Shown here piece by piece: positions 57,143 through 64,000 of a stretch of DNA of 64,000 bases (its first letter is position 1; the number at the start of each line of letters is the position of its first letter). Source of the DNA: JAAZMI01 sp050948785. Its GTDB lineage: Bacteria; Bacillota; Dethiobacteria; DTU022; UBA8154. Below the pieces are notes generated by a model that had not been told where the DNA came from, searched no databases, and saw only the letters and a list, made by a program, of their open reading frames with translations. A program made the translations under genes and the position numbers. The stretch covers positions 315,662 through 379,661 of the forward strand of contig JBMNEM010000006.1 of assembly GCA_050948785.1 (NCBI GenBank), given 5' to 3'.

Positions 57143-57997
57143 TTACTTTTTGGCGGTTACGGATTCCTTTTTGCGGGAGGGAGATTTTTGAGCCCCTTCC
57201 TTTTCCCTGGCTTTATTTTTTTGGGCTTGGGCTTTTTCCACACTGGCTTCCAAGGCTGCCAACAAATCAACCACCTTTTCCCTCTCCGGAGAGGGGGCAA
57301 CAGCGACATCCTTGCCCTCTACCCGGGCCTCAATCAACTCCAGTAAGGCTTCCCGGTGCCGATCCCGGTATTTCCCCGCCTCAAATGGAGTGACCATACT
57401 CTCGATAAGCTCTTTGGCCATCTGCAGTTCTTTTTCACGAATTTCAACACCAACACCCCGGGGTATATCCGGCAACTCCTGCCAAGAGCGCACTTCATCA
57501 GGAAAATACATGGTGGAAAGCGAGAGAACCTCTCCATAAGTCCTGACCACCGCCAGGGATTCCTTTGTGCGCAAGGTTAAAGTGGCCACGGCAATTTTCC
57601 CCGTCTCCAGCATGGCACGATGCAGCAGGGCATAAGGCCTGGCACTGGGACCGTCAGGAGCCAGGTAATATCCTTTTTGAAAATAGAGGGGATCAATCTC
57701 CTCTATTTTTATAAAATCGTTTATTTCAATCAGGCCATCTCTTTTACCGGCCGCTGCCTTTGTTTCCTCCTCGCTTAAAATAACGAAATTATTCTTTGCA
57801 TATTCATAGCCGCGCGAAATTTCCTCCCAGGGCACCTCTTTTTTACAGGTTGGGCATACTTTCCGGTACTCCAGGGGAGTATAGCAGGAAGCATGTAGAT
57901 AGCGAAATTTCAGCTCTTTACTTGCTGTTGCCGCAAAAAGGCGAACCGGTATATTGACCAGTCCAAAACCTAAAGAACCTTTCCACATAGCGCGCAA
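57143..57997 (-). CDS. ku: Ku protein (bacterial end joining)
   Basis: The single-domain Ku homologue binds double-strand ends as a homodimer and recruits LigD. MWKGSLGFGLVNIPVRL is the family start, followed by CPTCKKEVPWEE and DPLYFQKGYYLAPD; the C terminus is a long Lys/Glu-rich tail. TTG 57997 is chosen because GAGGGGG lies 8 bases upstream and gives the family start RAMWKG. It is the first gene of ku-ligase-polymerase. Confidence 0.94.
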   Translation of the reverse strand: MRAMWKGSLGFGLVNIPVRLFAATASKELKFRYLHASCYTPLEYRKVCPTCKKEVPWEEISRGYEYAKNNFVILSEEETKAAAGKRDGLIEINDFIKIEEIDPLYFQKGYYLAPDGPSARPYALLHRAMLETGKIAVATLTLRTKESLAVVRTYGEVLSLSTMYFPDEVRSWQELPDIPRGVGVEIREKELQMAKELIESMVTPFEAGKYRDRHREALLELIEARVEGKDVAVAPSPEREKVVDLLAALEASVEKAQAQKNKAREKEGAQKSPSRKKESVTAKK

Positions 57998-58180
57998 AAT
58001 AAATTCCCCCTCTACCTTTATTATTTCCGGCAGAAGGGGAATGTAGACAGGACAAAATCAATTTCAGATCTTTTTCTTGAAAAAACCCCTAAGAAAAAAA
58101 CATTAATAAAGTACCCTTTCAGAATAAGCCCCAGGAAGCTTCGCTTTACCATCAGAAAATGAAATCTCTTAAAAAAACTC

Positions 58181-58507
58181 TTATAATCTCGGGTCAATAA
58201 TATCTTTAAGTTCCTCTTTTTTACGGAAACCGACAATGGTCTGGACAGGTTCCCCATTTTTAAAGAGAATCATCGTCGGAATACTCATAATGCCGTAACG
58301 GGAAGCGGCATCCGGATTTTCATCAACATTGACTTTTAAAACCTTGACCTTGCCGTCATAATCAACGGCAAGATCTTCCAGAACAGGAGCGACCATCCGG
58401 CAGGGGCCGCACCAGGAAGCCCAGAAATCTACCAGTACCGGCTCACTGGAATTTGATATTTCTTCCTGAAACTGTTGATCGTTGACGTCTACGGGTTTGA
58501 TACTCAT
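58181..58507 (-). CDS. trxA: Thioredoxin
   Basis: The active site WCGPC (Cys33, Cys36) and [12 protein letters not shown] with the cis-proline loop define a classic thioredoxin of 108 aa. It reduces protein disulfides and is itself reduced by TrxB, encoded next upstream. No good ribosome site lies right before the ATG; see the leader entry. Confidence 0.96.
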   Translation of the reverse strand: MSIKPVDVNDQQFQEEISNSSEPVLVDFWASWCGPCRMVAPVLEDLAVDYDGKVKVLKVNVDENPDAASRYGIMSIPTMILFKNGEPVQTIVGFRKKEELKDIIDPRL

Positions 58508-58515
58508 TTAAATCT

Positions 58516-58560
58516 GTGCCGTGAAACCCTCCGGCTTTAACCGTAGGAAGACAACGGCAC
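58516..58560 (-). promoter_or_regulatory. Structured leader of trxA
   Basis: On the minus strand GTGCCGT (58560-58554) pairs with ACGGCAC (58522-58516), enclosing CGGAGGG. The only strong ribosome sites (AAAGGAGGGG before the hairpin, GGAGG inside it) are too far from the ATG, so the fold may set translation. Confidence 0.35.
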
Positions 58561-58665
58561 CTCCCCTCCTTTCGCAAAGGTAATTGCTCTTTAAAAAAAC
58601 TGAAAATTCGTATACCTGATTGTAGCCGCTTTTCCTTGGTAGTATATACAACCTTCAGTATCTGC

Positions 58666-59607
58666 TTAGCCCAAATACCGTACAGCCATCATCGCCGCGA
58701 TAGCTCCATCAGCAGCAGCTGTAACCACCTGACGCAAAAATTTGCGGCGCACATCCCCCGCCGCGAAGATTCCTGGAAGCGATGTTTCCATCTCTTCGCT
58801 GGTTATAATATAACCCTGTCCATCCTTTTCTACTCCTTTTAAGAAGCCGGTATTGGGAACTCTTCCTATATATAAAAAGGCCCCCGCTACGGGTAAATCC
58901 GTCGTTTGAGCATCCTTTACATTTTGTATGGTTATTTTCTCCAATCGTTGCTCCCCGCTAAAACCTTTCACAATTGTATCCCATATAATTTTGATCCGGG
59001 GCTGCTTAAAAACCTGCTCCTGCAAATAAGGAACAGCTCTGAATTTATCCCGGCGGTGAATAAGAATAATCTTCTCCGCAAACCGTGTGAGATAAAGGGC
59101 CTCCTGCAAGGCAGCATCCCCACCTCCGATCACCGCCACCTCTTTTCCCCTGAAAAAAAAGCCATCGCAGGTTGCACAAAAGGAAATACCTTTTCCCCGC
59201 AGCTCTTCTTCTCCCGGAACACCCAGAACCCCCGGGACGGTTCCCGTAGCTACAATTATTGCCCGGCCATAAAATAAACCCTGAGAGGTGACAACTTTTT
59301 TAATTTCCCCTTCCAGAGATGCTTCCTCAATAATAGCGGAAACGATCTCCGTTCCAAAGCGCCGGGCCTGTTGCTCCAGCAACTGCCCAAAATCCGCACC
59401 GTTAACCCCCTCCGGAAAGCCGGGATAGTTATCCAACCGGTCTGTAGAAGCTATCTCGCCACCTGCCAGCATCTGCTCAAAAACAAGGACACTTAAATTG
59501 GCACGACAACCGTATATTGCTGCCGTTAAACCCGCAGGTCCCGCACCCAGAATCAGGAGATCATAGATTTTTTCTGCATTCCCGGCGGCATTTTTTGTAG
59601 GTGTCAA
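58666..59607 (-). CDS. trxB: Thioredoxin reductase
   Basis: An FAD protein with ILGAGPAGLTAAIYG for FAD, the redox-active FCATCDG (CXXC), VIGGGDAALQEALYL for NADPH, and GIFAAGDVRRK near the C terminus. It reduces thioredoxin with NADPH. The start TTG 59607 is preceded by GAGGCTGG; the first about 10 residues precede the conserved core. It lies upstream of trxA with a 158-base gap. Confidence 0.94.
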   Translation of the reverse strand: MTPTKNAAGNAEKIYDLLILGAGPAGLTAAIYGCRANLSVLVFEQMLAGGEIASTDRLDNYPGFPEGVNGADFGQLLEQQARRFGTEIVSAIIEEASLEGEIKKVVTSQGLFYGRAIIVATGTVPGVLGVPGEEELRGKGISFCATCDGFFFRGKEVAVIGGGDAALQEALYLTRFAEKIILIHRRDKFRAVPYLQEQVFKQPRIKIIWDTIVKGFSGEQRLEKITIQNVKDAQTTDLPVAGAFLYIGRVPNTGFLKGVEKDGQGYIITSEEMETSLPGIFAAGDVRRKFLRQVVTAAADGAIAAMMAVRYLG

Positions 59608-59803
59608 CTTTTACCAGCCTCTTTCAGCATTCATTTTCGCCAATTATACTTATCATTATTTTATTAAAAAATCCTTCGTCAGGGTAATTCTACCAAAGTG
59701 CACCCTTCAAAGCAAGGGGTTAAACAGCACCAAGTGCCCTACATATAATTCCCTCTTACAGGACAAAATAGAAATGATTTTTAACAGGGGTGAAGAGATT
59801 ATT

Positions 59804-60493
59804 ATGCTTTTAATCGCTGTCCGGGCGATAGTCCTTTATGCTCTTTTAGTAATTGTAATGCGTTTAATGGGAAAACGGCAGATCGGTCAGCTGCAACCTT
59901 TTGAACTGGTAGTTACAATTGTCATTGCCGAACTGGCTGTCATCCCCATGAGCAATACCGGAATCCCGCTTATGAATGGAATTATCGGGATCCTCGTCTT
60001 GCTGGCTGCCGAAATTTTTCTCTCCCTCATTGTTTTGTACAGTGAAAGGGCCAGGGGAATTATTTGCGGGACCCCAACGATTGTGATTGAAAACGGTCAG
60101 CCGATCCCTGAAAACTTGCGGAAACTGCGTATGAATATCAACGATCTGTTGGAACAACTGCGCAACAAAGAATACCCCAATATATCCGATATTGCCTATG
60201 CCCTCCTGGAAAACAACGGCACCTTGAATGTCATTCCTAAAGCAAGCGCACGCCCTCCCACAGTCAAGGATCTGGGAATGGCAAATATAACGGATCCCAC
60301 CTTTCCCATCACGCTCATCCTGGATGGCAAAATTAACCAACAGAATTTGCAAATTGCCGGCATTACGGAGGATACTCTACTCAACCAGGCCAAGGCCCAA
60401 AAAATTGAAAATCCAGAAGACATTTTCTTTGCCCAGTACAATACCACAGGACAGATCGACTTCTACCTTAAGGGAAAGGATGAGGCCCAGTGA
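59804..60493 (+). CDS. DUF421 (YetF-like) membrane protein
   Basis: Three N-terminal helices (about 1-80) are followed by a small cytoplasmic domain with PTIVIENGQPIPENLRKLRM. RLMGKRQIGQLQPFELVVT is the family hallmark. Function is unknown; YetF relatives are linked to sporulation and membrane processes in Bacillus. ATG 59804 is favoured because AGGGGTG lies 11 bases upstream. It overlaps the next gene by 1 base at TGATG. Confidence 0.88.
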   Translation: MLLIAVRAIVLYALLVIVMRLMGKRQIGQLQPFELVVTIVIAELAVIPMSNTGIPLMNGIIGILVLLAAEIFLSLIVLYSERARGIICGTPTIVIENGQPIPENLRKLRMNINDLLEQLRNKEYPNISDIAYALLENNGTLNVIPKASARPPTVKDLGMANITDPTFPITLILDGKINQQNLQIAGITEDTLLNQAKAQKIENPEDIFFAQYNTTGQIDFYLKGKDEAQ

Positions 60494-60882
60494 TGCGCAA
60501 ATGGGGCGGCTGGCTCCTCGTACTCGGTGTTGTCGTGATTATTACAGTTTCAGGTGTGATCACGCAGCGCTATCTCGACAAGACTTCCGGTGAACTGATC
60601 ACACAATTGGAGAAAGTAGGCCGGGCCGTAGAACAGGAAAACTGGGAGGAAGGCCAACACGCCTTTACGGCTTTTATAAAAAGCTGGGACGAGGTAAGCC
60701 AGAAGTGGGCACTCTTTACAGACCATATGGAGCTGGACAATCTGGAAATGAAGCTGGCCAGGCTTCGGGAAAACCTGCATACCCGGGATAAAACCAATGC
60801 CCGGGCAGATTTTGGGGAGGCACTGATGCTTTTAAAACATATACCTGATCGCGAGCGACTTACCTGGAGCAATGTCTTTTGA
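60493..60882 (+). CDS. DUF4363 family protein
   Basis: One N-terminal membrane helix (about 5-25) is followed by a helical, acidic extracytoplasmic domain, GELITQLEKV and LEMKLARLREN. It resembles DUF4363, small proteins commonly encoded right after DUF421 in Clostridia. Its stop-start coupling with the previous gene (TGATG) supports a functional pair of unknown role. Confidence 0.8.
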   Translation: MRKWGGWLLVLGVVVIITVSGVITQRYLDKTSGELITQLEKVGRAVEQENWEEGQHAFTAFIKSWDEVSQKWALFTDHMELDNLEMKLARLRENLHTRDKTNARADFGEALMLLKHIPDRERLTWSNVF

Positions 60883-60996
60883 TAGCAGCAGGATTTTCTC
60901 TTCCCGACCCAAGAAGCCACCTGATACTTATAGTTTAAGTAGTTTTAAGGTCATCACCATTATAATGGTTTATTGTAAACTTTCCCCGGCGTAGTG

Positions 60997-61035
60997 TTGG
61001 TTTCTGATTTTCGTTATGATATAATGAAAATCAGA
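60997..61035 (+). promoter_or_regulatory. Promoter of the NifU-type gene with inverted-repeat operator
   Basis: TTGGTT (60997-61002), a 17-base spacer and TATAAT (61020-61025) form a good sigma-A promoter. The perfect 10-base inverted repeat TCTGATTTTC (61003-61012) and GAAAATCAGA (61026-61035) brackets the -10 box, as expected for a repressor site. Confidence 0.6.
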
Positions 61036-61061
61036 AAATTTAAAAGGAGGGTTCCGACCCT

Positions 61062-61283
61062 ATGAAAGAACAGGTCGAGACAGCTTTAAAAAAAATCCGT
61101 CCCGCCCTGCAGGCTGATGGCGGAGATGTCGTCCTGATTGCCGTTGAAGACGACGGAACCGTAAAGGTAAAATTAACCGGGGCCTGTGGAGGATGCCCAA
61201 TGGCTACCGTGACCTTAAAGCAGGGCATCGAACGTTTACTAAAACAAGATGTCCCGGGTGTCAAAGAAGTCCTTTCGGTATAG
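61062..61283 (+). CDS. NifU C-terminal-domain protein (Nfu type)
   Basis: The 73-residue protein is just the Nfu domain with Cys42 and Cys45 in GACGGCPMA, which hold a transferable 4Fe-4S cluster between two subunits. It delivers clusters to apoproteins. AAAAGGAGG precedes the ATG, 13 bases upstream. Its own promoter and operator lie just before it, and thiI and a desulfurase follow. Confidence 0.92.
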   Translation: MKEQVETALKKIRPALQADGGDVVLIAVEDDGTVKVKLTGACGGCPMATVTLKQGIERLLKQDVPGVKEVLSV

Positions 61284-61302
61284 TTTTTTAGGCAAGTTAA
61301 TC

Positions 61303-61339
61303 CTGTATAGCTGTATAGAATGTAGAATGTAGGAAGTAG
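61303..61339. repeat. Short tandem repeats before thiI
   Basis: CTGTATAG occurs twice (61303-61318), then AATGTAG twice (61319-61332) and a variant GAAGTAG. This is simple-sequence DNA between the Nfu gene and thiI. Confidence 0.6.
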
Positions 61340-61426
61340 AATGTTTTTTTGTTTCTTCACTTTGTTTCGGAAAAAGGCCGGCTAAAACTGCCGGCTTCTG
61401 ATTTGCCGGACGGGAGCGGATTGCTT

Positions 61427-62599
61427 ATGGATAATTTACTGTTAATACGTTATGGGGAAATTGCGCTTAAAGGTAAAAACAGGCCCTTCTTTGAAAATAA
61501 ACTTTTACAAAATATTAAAGCATCCCTCCGGGGTCTGCAGCAGCCTTTTCAGGTTGAGTTTCGCCGTGGACGTTATTATGTGACCATCGCAGAGGAAAAT
61601 TTATTTCCTGCTCTGCGCCGGTTGCAAAAAGTATGCGGTATCGTTTCTATCAGTCCTGTGTCCCCGGCGGAACTTGACCTTGACGATATCTGCCGGCAGT
61701 CTTCCAGGCTCCTGGCAGCTTCTTACCAACCGGAAATGACTTTTAAGGTAAATACCCGCCGGGCCAATAAAAACTTCCCGTATACCTCTCCGGAAGTCAA
61801 CAAACTTGTGGGAGCGTACCTTTTAGAAAACAAACCGGAGCTAAAAGTCGATGTCCACAACCCCGCAACATCCATTAACATTGAAATACGGGAAAAAAAG
61901 GCTTACCTTTATTCCCGGGTTTATCCGGGACCGGGGGGGCTGCCCGTAGGGGTAACAGGGAAAGGCCTGCTTTTACTTTCAGGGGGCATTGACAGCCCTG
62001 TGGCCGGCTGGATGGCCATGAAAAGAGGGGTTGAAATTGAAGCCCTCCACTTCCATAGCCCTCCCTTTACAGGGGAAGGGGCGATTAATAAAGTCCTGGA
62101 CCTGTGCCACCTGTTAGCCTCTTATGGTGGAAAGATCACTCTGCATCTGGCACCTTTTACGGAAATCCAACAGAAAATCATGTCCAAATGCCCACAGCCG
62201 ATGCTCATCACCCTGATGCGCAGGGTAATGTTCCGTATCGCTGAAAGACTGGCGCTAAAAAGAAAAATAACCGTCCTTTTTACCGGCGAAAGCCTTGGGC
62301 AGGTCTCCAGCCAGACCCTGGAAAACATGATAGCCATCAATGAAGTAACTACTTTACCCATTTTACGACCTTTAATCGGTTTGGATAAGGAAGAAATCGT
62401 CGAAATTTCCCGGGAAATAAATTCTTATCCTATTTCCATCCGTCCCTTTGAGGATTGCTGCACTCTTTTTATTCCCCGCCATCCTGTCACCAGGCCCTCT
62501 CTAGACAAATTGGCACGGGCCGAGGAGCAGATCCCTCTCGGGGAATTGGTTGACCGCTGCCTGGAGAAACTGGAAAGTAGAGTAATATCATTTGAGTAA
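61427..62599 (+). CDS. thiI: tRNA 4-thiouridine synthase ThiI
   Basis: An N-terminal ferredoxin-like/THUMP region (about 1-165) binds tRNA, and the PP-loop LLLSGGIDSPVAGWMAM adenylates the uridine. The enzyme makes 4-thiouridine at tRNA position 8, using sulfur passed from a desulfurase. There is no C-terminal rhodanese domain, unlike Escherichia coli ThiI, which is usual in Firmicutes. ATG 61427 gives the family start (MDNLLLIRYGEIALKGKN) with GGGAGCGG upstream; the frame back to 61349 is not needed. Length 390 aa. Confidence 0.93.
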   Translation: MDNLLLIRYGEIALKGKNRPFFENKLLQNIKASLRGLQQPFQVEFRRGRYYVTIAEENLFPALRRLQKVCGIVSISPVSPAELDLDDICRQSSRLLAASYQPEMTFKVNTRRANKNFPYTSPEVNKLVGAYLLENKPELKVDVHNPATSINIEIREKKAYLYSRVYPGPGGLPVGVTGKGLLLLSGGIDSPVAGWMAMKRGVEIEALHFHSPPFTGEGAINKVLDLCHLLASYGGKITLHLAPFTEIQQKIMSKCPQPMLITLMRRVMFRIAERLALKRKITVLFTGESLGQVSSQTLENMIAINEVTTLPILRPLIGLDKEEIVEISREINSYPISIRPFEDCCTLFIPRHPVTRPSLDKLARAEEQIPLGELVDRCLEKLESRVISFE

Positions 62600-62611
62600 G
62601 GTGTGAAACTG

Positions 62612-63781
62612 ATGCCCTCCCAAGAAGCCTATCTGGACAACAGCGCCACTACCCGGGTCTACCCTGAAGTGGTGGCGGAAATGCAGCAGGTAATGGAAGA
62701 AAAATACGGCAATGCCTCTTCCTTGCACCGCCGGGGAAGTGAAGCCGAAAGAATTCTACATGCCTCCCGCCGGACAATTGCCGAAATTTTAGGAACTGAA
62801 AGTAGAGAAATTATCTTTACCTCCGGCGGAACGGAAGCCAACAACCTGGCCGTGCTGGGCATTGCCCGCCGCTACGCGCGGCGCGGCAGCCATCTAATCA
62901 CAACAGCCATTGAACATGCCTCCGTCCTGGAACCTTTTAAGCAGCTGGAAAAGGAAGGGTTTACTGTAAGCTATCTTTTGCCGGATGAACGGGGTGTCAT
63001 TGATCCCCGGGAGTTGGCCGCCGCCCTTACCCCCCAGACGATCCTGGTCAGCATCATGCACGTGAACAATGAAATCGGCTCTATCCAGCCTCTTTCCCAA
63101 ATTTCAGCCGCCATTAAAACCAAAAATCCTGCGGTGATTCTGCATGTTGATGCCGTTCAATCATTCTGCAAACTTCCCCTGAACCCGGGAGAGCAGGGGA
63201 TCGACGCTCTGAGTTTAAGCGCCCATAAAATCCATGGCCCCAAAGGTGCAGGTGCCCTTTATCTACGCACAGGCACCCTTCTGGAACCGCTCCTTTGGGG
63301 TGGAGAACATGAAAAAGGGCTCCGGCCGGGAACGGAAAACACTCCCGGCATTGCCGGAATGGCCTTGGCCGCCCGGCTCAGTGCTCAAAACAGAAAGGAA
63401 AAAGCCAGCCGCCTGCAAAGCCTTAAAGAAAAACTTATTTCCGCAGTACAAACCGAACACCCCTGGGCCACGCTAAACGGCCCCCGGATGGAAGAAGGCG
63501 CACCCCACATCTTTAATCTTTCCTTCCCCGGCCTCAAAGGGGAAATCATCCTGCATGCGCTGGAACAGCATAACGTCTATGTCTCCACCGGTTCGGCCTG
63601 CCATGCCAACAGCAAAAAACCCAGCCATGTCCTGCAGGCCCTGCATCTCGAACAAGATTCGCTGGAGGGAGCCCTGCGCTTCAGCCTTTCTTATTTAAAC
63701 ACCGAGGAAGAAATCACTTACGCCGCTGCTCAAATCAACGCCGTTATTCATGCGTTGAAAAAGTTTCATGCTAAACTTTAA
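62612..63781 (+). CDS. Cysteine desulfurase (NifS/IscS type)
   Basis: A PLP enzyme that releases sulfur from cysteine. YLDNSATTRV, FTSGGTEANN, the PLP lysine in SAHKIHGPKGAG and the catalytic Cys in STGSACHAN are all present, with HVDAVQSF for PLP binding. The long loop after the Cys fits class I. It begins 12 bases after thiI at ATG 62612 (AAGGTG 8 bases upstream) and probably supplies sulfur to ThiI, as the NifS/ThiI pair does in Bacillus. Confidence 0.93.
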   Translation: MPSQEAYLDNSATTRVYPEVVAEMQQVMEEKYGNASSLHRRGSEAERILHASRRTIAEILGTESREIIFTSGGTEANNLAVLGIARRYARRGSHLITTAIEHASVLEPFKQLEKEGFTVSYLLPDERGVIDPRELAAALTPQTILVSIMHVNNEIGSIQPLSQISAAIKTKNPAVILHVDAVQSFCKLPLNPGEQGIDALSLSAHKIHGPKGAGALYLRTGTLLEPLLWGGEHEKGLRPGTENTPGIAGMALAARLSAQNRKEKASRLQSLKEKLISAVQTEHPWATLNGPRMEEGAPHIFNLSFPGLKGEIILHALEQHNVYVSTGSACHANSKKPSHVLQALHLEQDSLEGALRFSLSYLNTEEEITYAAAQINAVIHALKKFHAKL

Positions 63782-64000
63782 AAATTTAAGACTAGCGGCC
63801 TTGCCTTTCTTAAACATAATTCATGAAAATTCTGGTGATGAATAAATAAAACAGTGGAATTATATTTGCAATCATAATTTTATCAGGATCTTTTTCCGAA
63901 AGACTTATTCTTATTTACTCGAAAATCAGTTATAATATAAGAATAAAAACTGTATCTACTCAGAGTAAAACATAAGCGAGACATGGGGACGGCAGACTGT
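63782..64000. other. AT-rich region to the window end with a GGGGACGG core
   Basis: No gene is supported. A TATAAT box lies near 63930, and GGGGACGG at 63985-63992 is a fourth copy of the core seen at 20853, 54733 and 54808. The right edge may cut another repeat copy. Confidence 0.4.

Overview
The window comes from an anaerobic, acetyl-CoA-pathway (Wood-Ljungdahl) member of the Firmicutes, class Clostridia. The evidence is a complete CO dehydrogenase/acetyl-CoA synthase and corrinoid-protein operon with metVF, a ctsR-mcsA-mcsB-clpC stress operon, sigH next to rlmB, Gram-positive style sigma-A promoters, and moderate GC. The gene set resembles acetogens or syntrophic acetate oxidisers such as Moorella, Thermacetogenium or Syntrophaceticus; the genus is inference.

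Layout. 1-4040: a broken molybdopterin oxidoreductase faces a broken sigma-54 activator, with a clear -24/-12 promoter and TGTAACA/TGTTACA operators between them. 4166-6278: an M24 peptidase and a metallo-beta-lactamase protein. 6279-13216: an accessory block with a sigma-54 promoter, a formate/nitrite channel carrying an N-terminal four-cysteine domain, a separate small protein made of the same domain, an iron-type alcohol dehydrogenase, and a histidine kinase/NtrC-type regulator pair. 13262-20050 (minus strand): tRNA-Gly, sigH, rlmB, thyX, cysS, ispF, ispD, a PIN/TRAM protein and carD. 20421-33197: a small unknown protein, radA, nfo, a hydrogenase maturation protease, pyrF-D-K-C-B, a DUF3786 protein, an M23 peptidase, a YjbQ protein, a TPR-HTH protein and YhaM. 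33415-43430 (minus strand): cooC-acsA-acsB-acsC-acsD-acsE-metV-metF, read in that order. 43752-48565: clpC, mcsB, mcsA, ctsR with a textbook CtsR operator. 49652-54504: a branched-chain amino-acid ABC importer. 54857-57997: a non-homologous end-joining set (LigD polymerase, DNA ligase, Ku). 58181-63781: trxA, trxB, a DUF421/DUF4363 pair, a NifU-type protein, thiI and a cysteine desulfurase.

How it works together. The acs/met operon makes (or, in reverse, cleaves) acetyl-CoA from CO2, CO and methyl-tetrahydrofolate; cooC loads nickel. The formate channel block may feed or drain the formate arm of the same pathway, and its sigma-54 promoter suggests tight substrate-dependent control. The NifU-type protein, thiI and the desulfurase form a sulfur-trafficking group suited to an Fe-S-rich metabolism.

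Data quality. Four genes (molybdopterin oxidoreductase, sigma-54 activator, acsC, acsB) carry single-base frameshifts. Because acsB and acsC are central to this metabolism, I think many of these are sequencing or assembly errors rather than true decay, but this cannot be settled from the sequence alone.

The best candidate for something undescribed is the C-X15-C-X18-C-X7-C domain that occurs both fused to the formate/nitrite channel and alone just downstream.
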